Assembly (NCBI RefSeq): GCF_023100685.1
Contig: NZ_CP090064.1
Coordinates: 3,782,001-3,846,000 of the forward strand
DNA from: Proteus vulgaris
GTDB taxonomy: Bacteria > Pseudomonadota > Gammaproteobacteria > Enterobacterales > Enterobacteriaceae
DNA length: 64,000 nt
Reading direction: 5' to 3'
Position numbers and translations under genes: made by a program. The first letter of the stretch is position 1. Every line of letters begins with the position of its first letter. The notes beneath the pieces were generated by a model, which made no database searches, was not told the DNA's origin, and saw nothing but the letters and a program-made list of their open reading frames with translations. Positions 46,544 to 56,047 of this stretch are shown here, in pieces.

Positions 46544-47784
46544 TAGATGTCTCCCTTTTTCATATCTGCTTTATTCGCAGCCATAATTTCTGTTAATGCT
46601 TCAACACGGGTGACATACTGCGCTTCAGAGAAAACTCGGGGATCTGCTTGGTCGCCATCAAAAGTCACTGTTGGGATCTTAAGTTCATGGCGAATCCGGC
46701 GCTCAATTTCGGGCATAATGCCACTCCAGAGCTTACAACTGCGGTTAACGTGAATAATCGCGCCATCCACTTTATTCTGACGACTAACGTCAATACGCAT
46801 ATCAGCAGCACGCTCAACAGAGACACAGTTAGGAACATAAGAGTAAGCACGCATCATCTCGTCACTGTTTTGATAAATCACACCAAATGCAGTGGCGTAA
46901 ACAGTAGCGGTAACGTTAATACCTTGCTCTTTTAACGGGGTAGATGTGGCACGCAAATAAGGCCAGCAAGCAATACCTTCAAAGAGAACACGGTATTTTT
47001 CTTCACCGCGGTAAGTCGATTTTTTCTCTTTGATATTTTGTTCCATCTCTTCACACAGTTGCTCAAAAGCCAGTGCAGCTTCTAATTTACCGCGAGCACA
47101 AACAGCAACCGCCATGTGATTAAACAGATCAAAACCATTCATTGGAGACGGCTCAAATTGGCAATATTCTGCCGCTTTTAACCATGCACGCCCTGTACGT
47201 TGTGAGATTTCACAGACTTCTTTAAACTTCTCTTCGGAGAAGACTTTGCCAGTGACTTTTTCAAGTTGTTTAATCGCATCATCAAATTGTGCTTGAACAT
47301 ACTTCACTGTCACATCATCAGTGTCATAATCATTTTTATAAGGAATATCGATAAGGATCATCGGGATATTCAATTCGTATGCGATATTTTCATACCACTT
47401 GATCATGCAGTTACAGATATTGTTACAGCACAGCAAGAAATCAGGCTGAGGCATATCCATCTCTTCACACTGCTTAATATCCATGTAAGAGAGGCTGATT
47501 CGAGCATAAGCACAGATATCATTGGAATATCCCATGCTTTCTGCATGCTCACACATTTTTAAACCTGCACCTTTTGCCGCAATGGCTGCGGCTTGGTTTT
47601 CAGGATAAACCACGCATAAACCTAATGTTTCAGCAATTTCTTGTGGGAAGTTAGAGGCACACCAGCCTATTTTTTCACCGCTATTTTTAGCATCCCACGC
47701 ACGCTGATAAGCATCAGCAGCGATTTTTTGCAGTCGTTTTTTCGCAGGAATATAATCCGGCGCATTCATATCTACATTGCTCAT
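46543..47784 (-). CDS. 2-hydroxyacyl-CoA dehydratase, HadB/FldB-like subunit
   Basis: This 413-residue partner subunit of the dehydratase has Cys42 in IGWCASNFPQ, a dense cluster CCNNICNC around residues 118-124, and NRSCKLWSG near 347, matching the family pattern for [4Fe-4S] binding. The length agrees with HadB/FldB (about 410). It overlaps the activator gene upstream (ATGA) and the second subunit downstream (TAATG), so the three proteins are translationally coupled. E. coli YjiM is a distant orphan relative; here the complete pathway context is present. Confidence 0.88.
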   Translation of the reverse strand: MSNVDMNAPDYIPAKKRLQKIAADAYQRAWDAKNSGEKIGWCASNFPQEIAETLGLCVVYPENQAAAIAAKGAGLKMCEHAESMGYSNDICAYARISLSYMDIKQCEEMDMPQPDFLLCCNNICNCMIKWYENIAYELNIPMILIDIPYKNDYDTDDVTVKYVQAQFDDAIKQLEKVTGKVFSEEKFKEVCEISQRTGRAWLKAAEYCQFEPSPMNGFDLFNHMAVAVCARGKLEAALAFEQLCEEMEQNIKEKKSTYRGEEKYRVLFEGIACWPYLRATSTPLKEQGINVTATVYATAFGVIYQNSDEMMRAYSYVPNCVSVERAADMRIDVSRQNKVDGAIIHVNRSCKLWSGIMPEIERRIRHELKIPTVTFDGDQADPRVFSEAQYVTRVEALTEIMAANKADMKKGDI

Positions 47785-48608
47785 TTTGATGTTCCTATTG
47801 TTAACGCATCGTCTTCCAGTTGATGGCGGTACGCTTCAAAGGCATAAATGGCGGCACCTATCGCCCCGTTGTATTGTGATAAAGGTGAAGTGGCGATAGA
47901 GGCGTTCAACTCTTCGCTAACATAACGAACAACTTCAAAATTACTGGCAACACCGCCTGTCATCACGACAGGGGCTTCAACCCCCACTCGTTTTGCAAGA
48001 CCAGCAATACGGCTAGCCACAGAACGGTGAATGCCATTAATAACGTCGGGTATTGTTTCGTTATTCGCGAGATGAGAAATCACTTCTGATTCAGAGAACA
48101 CGGTACAGGTTGAGCTAATCGTGACTTTCTTAGTGGACTTAGCGCCCTCTTGAGCGAGGTCAGAAATCTTGGTTTCTAATACTCTCGACATTACATCTAA
48201 AAAGCGTCCTGTACCGGCGGCGCATTTGTCATTCATCACAAAGTTTAATAAACGGCCTGCACCATCCATATGAAGTGCTTTAACGTCTTGACCGCCGATA
48301 TCAATCACTGTTTTTACGCCCGGAAAAAGAAAGTGCGCGCCTTTGGCGTGACAGCTCAGTTCGCTCACTTCTTTATTGGCTTCTTTCAGAGAATTACGGC
48401 CATAACCGGTTGCACAGATCCAACTGATCTGACTGAGATCGCCACCAAACTGGCTTAATACTTCAGCGATCGCTTTTTCAGGCCCAGAAGTTCCTGCACC
48501 CACAGATGCCAGTGATTTAGCGACAATGGCGTCACCATTTTTCATGATGATGCATTTTGATGCAGACGATCCGATATCAACGCCCATTGTGAAAATGTCT
48601 TGTTGCAT
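47781..48608 (-). CDS. 2-hydroxyacyl-CoA dehydratase activator (HadI/FldI/HgdC-like ATPase)
   Basis: This 275-residue member of the BcrA/BadF activator family has an actin-like ATPase fold with GVDIGSSASKC at the N-terminus and VIDIGGQDVK near 106. Two cluster-binding Cys lie in NDKCAAGTGR (about 130) and SSTCTVFSESE (about 165). The homodimer holds one [4Fe-4S] cluster and uses ATP to inject a high-energy electron into the dehydratase. Its own electron donor must be a low-potential ferredoxin or flavodoxin. AGGAGAG lies 8 bases before the ATG, and the stop overlaps the next gene. Confidence 0.92.
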   Translation of the reverse strand: MQQDIFTMGVDIGSSASKCIIMKNGDAIVAKSLASVGAGTSGPEKAIAEVLSQFGGDLSQISWICATGYGRNSLKEANKEVSELSCHAKGAHFLFPGVKTVIDIGGQDVKALHMDGAGRLLNFVMNDKCAAGTGRFLDVMSRVLETKISDLAQEGAKSTKKVTISSTCTVFSESEVISHLANNETIPDVINGIHRSVASRIAGLAKRVGVEAPVVMTGGVASNFEVVRYVSEELNASIATSPLSQYNGAIGAAIYAFEAYRHQLEDDALTIGTSK

Positions 48609-48644
48609 GCCTTTGCTCTCCTGAAAATTAAAAAAATAAGTGGA

Positions 48645-49880
48645 TTATTCTTTCCACGTCATCACGTCTTTATTGGCTTCAAGGCTGGCAATTTCTTCTG
48701 CGCTATACCCTAATTCAGCTAATACAGACGGTGTGTCTTCACCTAACAAAGGACCACGACGATATTCAGGTAAACCACTCTCTAAGAAATCAATAGGTGG
48801 GCGAACTAAGGCTTTTTCACTGCCATTTTTGTACTTCATGTTGTAGAAGGTGTTGATTGCCCAAGCCTGTTTGTCTTCCAACACTTCTTCCCATGTTTGC
48901 GCAATACTGAATGGGATATCGTTTTTGGTGAAAATATCTGCCCATTCTGATGCTGTTTTTTGCTCAACTTGTTGCCAAATCAGATCATATAATTCAGGGG
49001 AGCGATTATTTTTCGCTACTTCTTGTAGACGTGTATAACGAGCGTCTTCCGCTAAATCTGGACGACCAATACAAGAAATAAAGGTTGGATAGTAGGCGTC
49101 ATAAACAGGCATACAGACTTGAATAAAACGGTCATCTTTTGTTTTATAAGCCAGAATAAATGGGCTAGTAGTATTACGACGATCGATTGGATACGGCTGA
49201 CCATAATCTGGGTATTGTGCCGCTTGGATCATGATTGCTTGGGTATAAATTGAGGTATGCAGTAAGTTAGTTGAAACATACTCACCTTGCCCAATATCTT
49301 TAGCGCGAATATAAGCAGCTAACACACCAGACACTAAACCTAATGCACATTGGTGATCACCAAGGCCAGGGATCACATTCATCGGTACTGTGCCTTTTTG
49401 GTACAGCGAACCTAAAATGCCACCACGAGCAAAGAATGCCGTGTAGTCAAATCCAGGTAGATCTTTATCTGGGCCTTCATCACCATAGCCGGTCACGCTG
49501 GCGTAAACTAATTTTGGAAAACGTTGTTTTAACGTTTCATAATCCAACCCTGCACGTTCTCTTGCACCAGGACGCCAGTTAGTTAAGAAAATGTCGGCTT
49601 TTTCTAGCAGTTCAAACAGAATTTTTTTACCTGCTTCTGTTTTCGTATTTAACACGATGCCACGTTTATTGGCATTTTCTAAATCAAAACTGGTGTTTTC
49701 ATGTTGATCTAACGGACGGCCTTCAGTCGGTGCGGTATAACGTAAGTTATCACCACTTGGGGATTCAATTTTGATTACGTTCGCCCCCATATCAGCTAAA
49801 ATACGGCCCGCTGCGGGTACGGCAATAAAGGTCGCCAACTCAACTACAGTGACGCCTTCCAGTGCTTTACGACTTGTCAT
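48645..49880 (-). CDS. type III (CaiB/BaiF) CoA-transferase, HadA/FldA-like
   Basis: This 411-residue family III CoA-transferase has ELATFIAVPAAGRILADMGA near residue 14 and VKI-type NVIKIE near 35, and probably carries its catalytic Asp in GLGDHQ near 175. In clostridia the homologue at this place (HadA, FldA) moves CoA from the final acyl-CoA or enoyl-CoA product to the incoming 2-hydroxyacid, so CoA is recycled without further ATP. It lies 36 bp upstream of the activator gene. It is clearly different from CaiB (60188-61408), so it has its own substrate. Confidence 0.88.
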   Translation of the reverse strand: MTSRKALEGVTVVELATFIAVPAAGRILADMGANVIKIESPSGDNLRYTAPTEGRPLDQHENTSFDLENANKRGIVLNTKTEAGKKILFELLEKADIFLTNWRPGARERAGLDYETLKQRFPKLVYASVTGYGDEGPDKDLPGFDYTAFFARGGILGSLYQKGTVPMNVIPGLGDHQCALGLVSGVLAAYIRAKDIGQGEYVSTNLLHTSIYTQAIMIQAAQYPDYGQPYPIDRRNTTSPFILAYKTKDDRFIQVCMPVYDAYYPTFISCIGRPDLAEDARYTRLQEVAKNNRSPELYDLIWQQVEQKTASEWADIFTKNDIPFSIAQTWEEVLEDKQAWAINTFYNMKYKNGSEKALVRPPIDFLESGLPEYRRGPLLGEDTPSVLAELGYSAEEIASLEANKDVMTWKE

Positions 49881-49946
49881 TTTTTCTCCTAATTATTTTT
49901 AGACTTCATACTGCTGTTGTCAGAATGTGGATAAATCCGTTGTCAC

Positions 49947-51584
49947 TTAACCCGCTACTTTGGTTTCTTCATCCTTGATTGAAACGCCATAACCCAATTG
50001 CAATTTCAGGGCTTGCACATCAATTTTTCCGCAAGGGGTATGAGGAAACTGCGTAAAGAAATGGAGTTCTTTGGGGATTTTGTAGCGAGCTAGTCGCTCT
50101 TGTAGAAATACACGTAATTCGCTTTCATTTAGGGTGCAATCTTTTTGCACACAAATAGTGGCAATGACTTCCTCACCTAAATCGACAGAAGGAATGCCGA
50201 ACGCTTTCGTTGCGTCAACACCGGGATATTCCGCAATAGCCTCTTCTATTTCACAAAGGCTGATATTTTCACCACCACGAACGACAATCTCTTTCATGCG
50301 ATAGGCGTAGTGATAATTTCCTTGTTCATCGACATAACCAATATCCCCTGTATGTAACCAACCTTCCTCGTCTAGAGCTTCCTTGGTTTTATCAGGGGCA
50401 TTGTCATAACCCATCATCACATGAAAACCACGAGTACAAATTTCACCCAAAACGCCCACTGGCACAGGTTTACCCGTTTTCGGACTAATGATTTGCATTT
50501 CAACAAAAGGTAATGGTTTACCGATAGAACTGCGTTTTATGGGTAAAGTATCGTTTGGTAATGTTTGAGTACAACAAGGCGAGGCTTCTGTTTGTCCATA
50601 AGAGACGGTGATCCCTTTCATTCCTAACGTATTTTCAATGTCATCAATTAACACAGGAGGAAAACTTGCCCCGGCAATAATGCCTTTATCAAGGCTAGAT
50701 AAATCGTAGTGAGAAAACTGCTCGTGCTTCATTAAACGGCTAAAAATCGTTGGTACGCCATGCATAACGGTGCAACGATAGTCTTGGACGACTTTCAAAA
50801 CATCTTCTGCACAATAGTTATCAAGAAGAACTAATTGGCATCCGGTTGTTAACGCAAAAAAGAGACAAGAAGAGAGCCCAAAACAGTGGAATAAAGGAAC
50901 AGCAAGACAAATGACATCGTTATGCGTTACGCCTAATCGCTGTGCTGACAGCATGGCATTATTAATCACATTATATTGGCTTAACATGACACCTTTAGGC
51001 ATAGCAGTACTGCCTGAGGTCATTTGAATAGTCAGTAAATCTTTTACACTAACTTGTGAAATAGCATGTTGATATTCTTTATCTGATATTTTTTGGCTAA
51101 TTGCTTTTAATTGAGATAATGAGACACTTTTTTCTGCCGATTTATTTCCCATACTAATAAATAACTGAGGTAATACATCCTTATTTTCAGTTACTTTTTT
51201 AGCAAGGCAATTAATCACTTCAATAAAGTCATTACTTTTAAACCCATCAGAAAAACATAATGCTTTAATACCGGTTAATCGACATAAATCTAATAACTCT
51301 CTTTTTTTAAAATGAAAGTTAATACAAACAACAGGAACACCAATTTGAGCAGCCGCAAGAAAACAAATTATCCACTCTTTACTATTAGCAGACCAAATAC
51401 CTAAACGATCACCTTTTTTTAAACCAATCGCTAAAAAACCACGCGCAACACTTTCTACTTCTTGTTGTAATTGTTGCCAAGAAAGTGTCTTTTTACTTTG
51501 GTTTTCAATCAAGGCTGTTTGTGAAGCATATTGCTTTACAATATTGTTTAGACATTCTTTAACTGTCATTTCTAATAAGGTCAT
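49947..51584 (-). CDS. AMP-forming acyl-CoA ligase
   Basis: This 545-residue adenylate-forming enzyme has P-loop TSGSTAMPKGV near residue 190, YGQTEASP near 345, the GEICTRGFHVMMGY segment near 395, GWLHTGDIGYVDEQGN near 418 and a C-terminal PCGKIDVQAL with the catalytic Lys. It is the first gene of the dehydratase operon (AGGT 7 bases before the ATG). By analogy with CaiC it would prime the cycle by making the first CoA thioester, after which the CoA-transferase keeps it going. Acid specificity cannot be read. Confidence 0.88.
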   Translation of the reverse strand: MTLLEMTVKECLNNIVKQYASQTALIENQSKKTLSWQQLQQEVESVARGFLAIGLKKGDRLGIWSANSKEWIICFLAAAQIGVPVVCINFHFKKRELLDLCRLTGIKALCFSDGFKSNDFIEVINCLAKKVTENKDVLPQLFISMGNKSAEKSVSLSQLKAISQKISDKEYQHAISQVSVKDLLTIQMTSGSTAMPKGVMLSQYNVINNAMLSAQRLGVTHNDVICLAVPLFHCFGLSSCLFFALTTGCQLVLLDNYCAEDVLKVVQDYRCTVMHGVPTIFSRLMKHEQFSHYDLSSLDKGIIAGASFPPVLIDDIENTLGMKGITVSYGQTEASPCCTQTLPNDTLPIKRSSIGKPLPFVEMQIISPKTGKPVPVGVLGEICTRGFHVMMGYDNAPDKTKEALDEEGWLHTGDIGYVDEQGNYHYAYRMKEIVVRGGENISLCEIEEAIAEYPGVDATKAFGIPSVDLGEEVIATICVQKDCTLNESELRVFLQERLARYKIPKELHFFTQFPHTPCGKIDVQALKLQLGYGVSIKDEETKVAG

Positions 51585-51825
51585 AAATACCTACTCAACC
51601 GCTTTTTTGCTGGTGTTTGCGTCTGTAATGACCTTATTCTGGGTAGGGGGAATTATTCATTCTTGGTAAATAACGAACTGTTTTTCGTCATTTGAATAGT
51701 ATGAGAGAGATCTGTGATTGGGGTCTAGATTTGATGAGTTAAATATAATTTGTAATTGAAGATGAATTAATAACAATGAAATAAATTTGAAACCAAGGCG
51801 TTATAAAGGTGTTATTTTTAAAAAT
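51585..51825 (-). promoter_or_regulatory. promoter region of the dehydratase/Fix operon
   Basis: These 240 bp, between the yaaU terminator and the ligase gene, must carry the promoter of the 11-gene operon. I find no perfect FNR box; a short CGAA…TTCG inverted motif near 51669-51682 is the only symmetry. An AraC-type regulator would be expected to bind here. Confidence 0.4.
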
Positions 51826-51877
51826 AAAAAGGAGAGTCATTTTATTTAAATAATAAAAATAAAATCACTCTCTCTTT
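51826..51877 (-). terminator. terminator of the fixABCX-yaaU operon
   Basis: A long imperfect stem (AAAGGAGAGTCATTTTATTT against AAATAAAATCACTCTCTCTTT) is followed on the minus strand by TTTTTATTTTT. It lies about 180 bp beyond the yaaU-like stop and separates the two minus-strand operons. Confidence 0.75.
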
Positions 51878-52055
51878 AATATAAATAGTCTCATCTCTCT
51901 TTAAGGTATAAATAAATCTTATCAATAATCATTGGTGTGATAATTTAAATTAAAATAATATAAAAATAAATACAATAATGATTAAAATTTATAACATCTA
52001 AATAAAAAACGTTTTAAATTACTTAACTTATTTTCTTGCTTATCAATTAAAGATG

Positions 52056-53378
52056 TTATTTACCTCGTCTCATTGGCATGGTTGAAGTCTGATTAAGCGT
52101 TAATCCTTTGGTTTCTGGCGCAAACAACACAGAAACTATCATGCCGAATAAAGAAATTGCGGCCCCCACTAACATCGTCGTATTAATCCCGTAAGTGGCA
52201 ATAAAGGCAGGAAGCGCACAAGTTGAAATAACCGTACCAATACGGCTTATTGACATAATGACACCAACTGCCGATGCACGAATATCGGTTGGGAACAATT
52301 CATTAGGATAAAGCCATTGTAAAATTCCGGGGCCACCAGAAAAGAAGGCATAAGTCGCAAAGGCTAAGATAACAAATAAGATAGGTAAATCTGGGAAAAC
52401 CCCTAGCACTAATAATGCCAATGTCATCATGGCAAAACTACCAATCAATAACGGACGTCGCCCTGTTTGATTTAACCAAAACATAGCAGGAATACATCCA
52501 AACATGAAGAATAGGCTAATCACCACATTACCCAGTGCCGCACTCCTTCCCGCATCCCATCCTAATAAACCGACAATCTGAGGTCCAAAGGTATAAATGG
52601 CAAACATCGGAATAACTTGGCAAGTCCAAATGACCGCAACAAAAAGCACGAAAGAAAAATGACGTTTATTAAATAGCTCGATAAAACGCGTTGTTTTGGC
52701 ATTTTCAGCTTCAAAAACGACAGGTTCACCAAAAAGCTTTATCATCATTTCATTACACTCTTGAATACGCCCTTTGCGTATTAGCCAAAGCGGGGATTCA
52801 GGTAAATCAAAGCGACCAATTAAAATAATAACGCAAGGAATAAAAGCACTGCCCAACATCCAGCGCCAGCCATCTGCAACATCATATAAAAGATAACCGA
52901 CTAAGTTGGCACATGTTGCCCCGATATACCACATTGCGGCAATAAAACCGACAGCAAAAGCACGTTGTTTTTTATTGGAAAACTCCGTGATCATTGACGT
53001 CGCAATGGGGTAATCAGCACCAATCACAATTCCAATAAGGAATCGCATCACCAATAGACCCACTGGTGTTGACACAAACATCGTTGCAATCGAAATAAGC
53101 CCAATAGCCACAATATCAACGAGGAACATTTTGCGACGACCCACTTTGTCACAAATATAACCAAAAAGTGATGTGCCAATAAAAAGCCCTGCTAATGTTG
53201 CCGCACCAAGCAGCCCAATCCATCGTGTATCAAGCTGTAATAACGGTGTGAGTTGCTCTAATGCCACACCGATGATCACTAATACATAGCCATCAAGAAA
53301 AGGGCCACCACTCCCCCATAACATCACCCGACGATGTACAGAGGTAAAACGAATATCATCAAAGTTTCTGGGTTGCAT
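52056..53378 (-). CDS. yaaU: MFS transporter YaaU-like
   Basis: This 440-residue major facilitator has about 12 membrane segments. The sugar-porter style motif GYICDKVGRRKMF lies between helices 2 and 3 (about 70-82), and DLPESPLWLIRKGR follows helix 6. It lies downstream of fixX, as yaaU does after fixABCX in E. coli, and has the same length. The substrate is not established. A strong terminator between it and fixX (53424-53449) suggests reduced or independent expression. Confidence 0.88.
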   Translation of the reverse strand: MQPRNFDDIRFTSVHRRVMLWGSGGPFLDGYVLVIIGVALEQLTPLLQLDTRWIGLLGAATLAGLFIGTSLFGYICDKVGRRKMFLVDIVAIGLISIATMFVSTPVGLLVMRFLIGIVIGADYPIATSMITEFSNKKQRAFAVGFIAAMWYIGATCANLVGYLLYDVADGWRWMLGSAFIPCVIILIGRFDLPESPLWLIRKGRIQECNEMMIKLFGEPVVFEAENAKTTRFIELFNKRHFSFVLFVAVIWTCQVIPMFAIYTFGPQIVGLLGWDAGRSAALGNVVISLFFMFGCIPAMFWLNQTGRRPLLIGSFAMMTLALLVLGVFPDLPILFVILAFATYAFFSGGPGILQWLYPNELFPTDIRASAVGVIMSISRIGTVISTCALPAFIATYGINTTMLVGAAISLFGMIVSVLFAPETKGLTLNQTSTMPMRRGK

Positions 53379-53423
53379 GACTGCGTCCTGGTATTTTTTC
53401 TAAATAAAGCAAAAAAAGAAAAG

Positions 53424-53449
53424 CTCCCAGGCCGGAGCAGCGCTGGGAG
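53424..53449 (-). terminator. terminator after fixX (carnitine-linked copy)
   Basis: The stem CTCCCAG/CTGGGAG has a GC-rich 12-base loop and is followed on the minus strand by CTTTTCTTTTTTTG. This is a textbook intrinsic terminator between fixX and the yaaU-like gene. Confidence 0.88.
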
Positions 53450-53464
53450 AAAAGTAGCGATACA

Positions 53465-53752
53465 TCATCCGTAACGATATTCCACGCCAAAAGTTCCGCG
53501 TGGGTATTCCCATTTTTCAAGCGCACTATCTAAACCAAGAATTCGACACGTTCCACACTCTAAGCACCCTGCATAATCAAAACTGATAGTGCCATCTTCT
53601 TGTTTTTTATATAGACCTGCAGGACAAGCTTTGACTAAGGTTTCCAATACCTGCATATCAGGTTGCTCTTTAACGACGATATGTGGATTTTCTTCATCGA
53701 CATTAAATTTATTGATGCCTAGTTTGACATCGACATTTACGGGAGAACTCAT
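53465..53752 (-). CDS. fixX: FixX ferredoxin-like protein (carnitine-linked copy)
   Basis: I start at the ATG ending at 53752 (MSSPVNVDVKLG), which overlaps the fixC TGA (ATGA); a longer frame upstream would run into fixC. The 95-residue protein is nearly the E. coli FixX, with CPAGLYKK and CLECGTC giving four cluster Cys. It works with FixC in electron supply to carnitine reduction, where crotonobetainyl-CoA is reduced by CaiA. It has no extra Cys, unlike the copy at 39360. Confidence 0.92.
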   Translation of the reverse strand: MSSPVNVDVKLGINKFNVDEENPHIVVKEQPDMQVLETLVKACPAGLYKKQEDGTISFDYAGCLECGTCRILGLDSALEKWEYPRGTFGVEYRYG

Positions 53753-55041
53753 ATTGCTTTTACTCCTTTGATCCCATCTTTGATCAGATTCATCCAACCG
53801 ACTTTTTTGGTATGACGCATCATGGTTTTACGCATTGGTACGGGGGCTTCACCCGTAACGGTAAAGAGATCTTTCGCGATACCAACGACCATTTCAGGAT
53901 AAGCAGTGAACATACGAGGATTATCAAGTAGATCAGGCATACGCTGATACGCTTTCATATCGCGCAACGGGCCATCTTCTAAATGTTTGAGATATTCATT
54001 AAGTGATTGTTTACTAAAATCATTTTTTGCCATAGCAGAAAGCATCGTTTTTGCAGCCGCTTCACCAGATGCCATCGCTAAATCCATTCCTCGGATAGTA
54101 AAGCCAAGGTTCATACACATCCCTGCTGCATCACCAGCAATTAATACGCCATCGCGTACTAATTCGTTTTGCATTCTTAAGCCCGCTTCTGGAACGACAT
54201 GCGCACCGTATTCCACCATTTTTCCGCCCTCAATTAGCGGAGCAACAACGGGATGCTGTTTAAAATCTTCCAGCATTTGTGGTACTGATTTTTTCGCATC
54301 TTTAATATGGTGCAACCCACAAACAAGACCTAAAGAGAGCGTGGTTTTATTGGTATATAAAAAACCACCGCCCATCAATCCATCGGTAGGTGATCCTGCA
54401 AATAACCAAGCCGCGCCTTCGTTATCTTTTAGGTTAAAGCGATCTTTAATCACACTTTCAGGCAATTCGATGATCTCTTTTACACCTACTGCTACATTTT
54501 CAGCGGCAACACGTTTTGTCATCCCTAACTGTTCAGCTAAGATAGAATTCACACCATCAGCTAAAATAACGGCTTTGGCTTCTAACACATCACCATCAGC
54601 TTCCACACCAACAATCTTGCCATCACGTTCGACGAGCTTATCAACGCGAATACCTGTAATACATTGCGCACCGGCATTTTCGGCTTGTTCCATTAGCCAT
54701 TGATCAAACTCACCACGTAATACAGACCAAGAAGCCGTTTTGGGGTTATTCCCTTCGGCATTTTGGTAATCAATTGTCATTGCACCGGCTTCAGTCATAA
54801 ACGACAATTTTTCGTGAGTAATAACGCGTTCAACAGGTGCTTCTTGCGCAAACTCAGGAATGATGCGTTCAAGAGTATGTGCATACATACGACCACCGGT
54901 TACATTTTTCCCGCCAGCGTAGTTACCTCTTTCTATTAGCAATACTTGTGCGCCTTCCCTTGCCAAAACAAGTGCAGCCACAGATCCTGCTAATCCTGCG
55001 CCAACAATAATGGCATCGAAAATATCTTCGGAATCGGACAT
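53749..55041 (-). CDS. fixC: FixC flavoprotein, ETF:quinone oxidoreductase type (carnitine-linked copy)
   Basis: This 430-residue FixC has an N-terminal FAD motif VGAGLAGSVAALVLA (about 12-26) and LIAGDAAGMCMN near 300. It is very like E. coli FixC and paralogous to 39641-40927. It stands in the order fixA-fixB-fixC-fixX, divergent from cai. In E. coli this set is needed for anaerobic carnitine reduction and is co-regulated with cai. A stem-loop separates it from fixB. Confidence 0.93.
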   Translation of the reverse strand: MSDSEDIFDAIIVGAGLAGSVAALVLAREGAQVLLIERGNYAGGKNVTGGRMYAHTLERIIPEFAQEAPVERVITHEKLSFMTEAGAMTIDYQNAEGNNPKTASWSVLRGEFDQWLMEQAENAGAQCITGIRVDKLVERDGKIVGVEADGDVLEAKAVILADGVNSILAEQLGMTKRVAAENVAVGVKEIIELPESVIKDRFNLKDNEGAAWLFAGSPTDGLMGGGFLYTNKTTLSLGLVCGLHHIKDAKKSVPQMLEDFKQHPVVAPLIEGGKMVEYGAHVVPEAGLRMQNELVRDGVLIAGDAAGMCMNLGFTIRGMDLAMASGEAAAKTMLSAMAKNDFSKQSLNEYLKHLEDGPLRDMKAYQRMPDLLDNPRMFTAYPEMVVGIAKDLFTVTGEAPVPMRKTMMRHTKKVGWMNLIKDGIKGVKAI

Positions 55042-55066
55042 AACATCTCCAGAATTTGCGATAAAT

Positions 55067-55088
55067 GCAGAGAAGTCACCTTCTCTGC
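55067..55088 (-). repeat. intercistronic stem-loop between fixB and fixC (carnitine-linked copy)
   Basis: GCAGAGAAG and CTTCTCTGC form a perfect 9-bp stem with a 4-base loop in the 56-bp fixB-fixC gap, without a T-tract. It mirrors the stem-loop at 40953-40982 in position but not in sequence. Confidence 0.65.
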
Positions 55089-55097
55089 TTAAATAAA

Positions 55098-56036
55098 TCA
55101 GTTAGATAATTGACGAGTTAATGCAGGTAAAATCTTCATTAAATCACCGACAATGCCGTAGTCAGCAAATTGGAAGATAGGGGCATTTTTGTCTTTATTA
55201 ATAGCAACAATAGTTTGTGCGCCATTAGCGCCGACCATATGTTGAATTTGTCCTGAAATACCCGCAGCTAGGTAGAGTTCAGGTTTCAGCATCAGGTTAG
55301 AAATACCGACATAGCGTTCGTGCTCCATCCATTTCTCATTTTCAGCAACAGGACGAGAACACGCGATTTCAGCACCAATGGCTTTCGCTAGCTCTTCTGC
55401 AATAGCGATATTTTCTTTACTGCCAATACCGCGACCTACACTGACAACAAAACGCGCTTTATCTAAATCAACCGCATTGATTGCGCGCGGTTGAACTGAA
55501 TTACGAACGATGGTTTGAGCGGGAGCAATCCATGCCACTTTTTGTGCATTACCTGCCGCACTTGTTTCTGGTGCAACATCAAAAGCACCGACACTTGCAG
55601 TCACTACGCAATAAGGGGTTTTCAGGGTTTCATCACCAAAGGCAAGACCCCCGTAAACCATGTGTTTTGTTACTAATGCATCACCGTCTACTTTTAAAGA
55701 TTGTGCGTCATTAGAAACAACCGCCGCTAAACGATGACCCAAACGTGCTGCGAGTAATTTTCCGCGACGTGTATTAGGTAATAGCACTAAACCTGCATCA
55801 CCTTTTTGTTTGATGGTTTCAACCATGCTTTGTGCATAGTCTTCAATCATACGATCGTCAGGTTTACCTTCTAATTGGAAAACCTCAGTTGCCCCTAATT
55901 TAAAAGCAGCCACGCTTTGTTCATCATTCAATGTAAATACATTGATAGATTGTCCTAATGAAGAAGCGCCACCCACTAACTCTGGTAAACGGGAAAGTGC
56001 ATCACTAAATACCCAAACAGTTGAAAACTGGCTCAT
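55098..56036 (-). CDS. fixB: FixB, ETF alpha subunit (carnitine-linked copy)
   Basis: This 312-residue ETF alpha has [29 protein letters not shown] near the C-terminus (about 255-285), the FAD-binding signature. Length and motifs are those of E. coli FixB. It pairs with FixA, 11 bp upstream, to carry electrons to CaiA. Confidence 0.93.
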   Translation of the reverse strand: MSQFSTVWVFSDALSRLPELVGGASSLGQSINVFTLNDEQSVAAFKLGATEVFQLEGKPDDRMIEDYAQSMVETIKQKGDAGLVLLPNTRRGKLLAARLGHRLAAVVSNDAQSLKVDGDALVTKHMVYGGLAFGDETLKTPYCVVTASVGAFDVAPETSAAGNAQKVAWIAPAQTIVRNSVQPRAINAVDLDKARFVVSVGRGIGSKENIAIAEELAKAIGAEIACSRPVAENEKWMEHERYVGISNLMLKPELYLAAGISGQIQHMVGANGAQTIVAINKDKNAPIFQFADYGIVGDLMKILPALTRQLSN

Positions 56037-56047
56037 AACTCCCCCTA

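Noticed and set aside
51669-51770. FNR or CRP boxes before the dehydratase operon
   Set aside because: Only half-sites such as TTGAT and TGTGA were found, without a proper second half. Anaerobic control is plausible but not supported by a visible site.
53987-54703. A 238-codon open frame opposite fixC
   Set aside because: It is complementary to the coding pattern of a strongly conserved gene, has no ribosome site and its translation has no family features.
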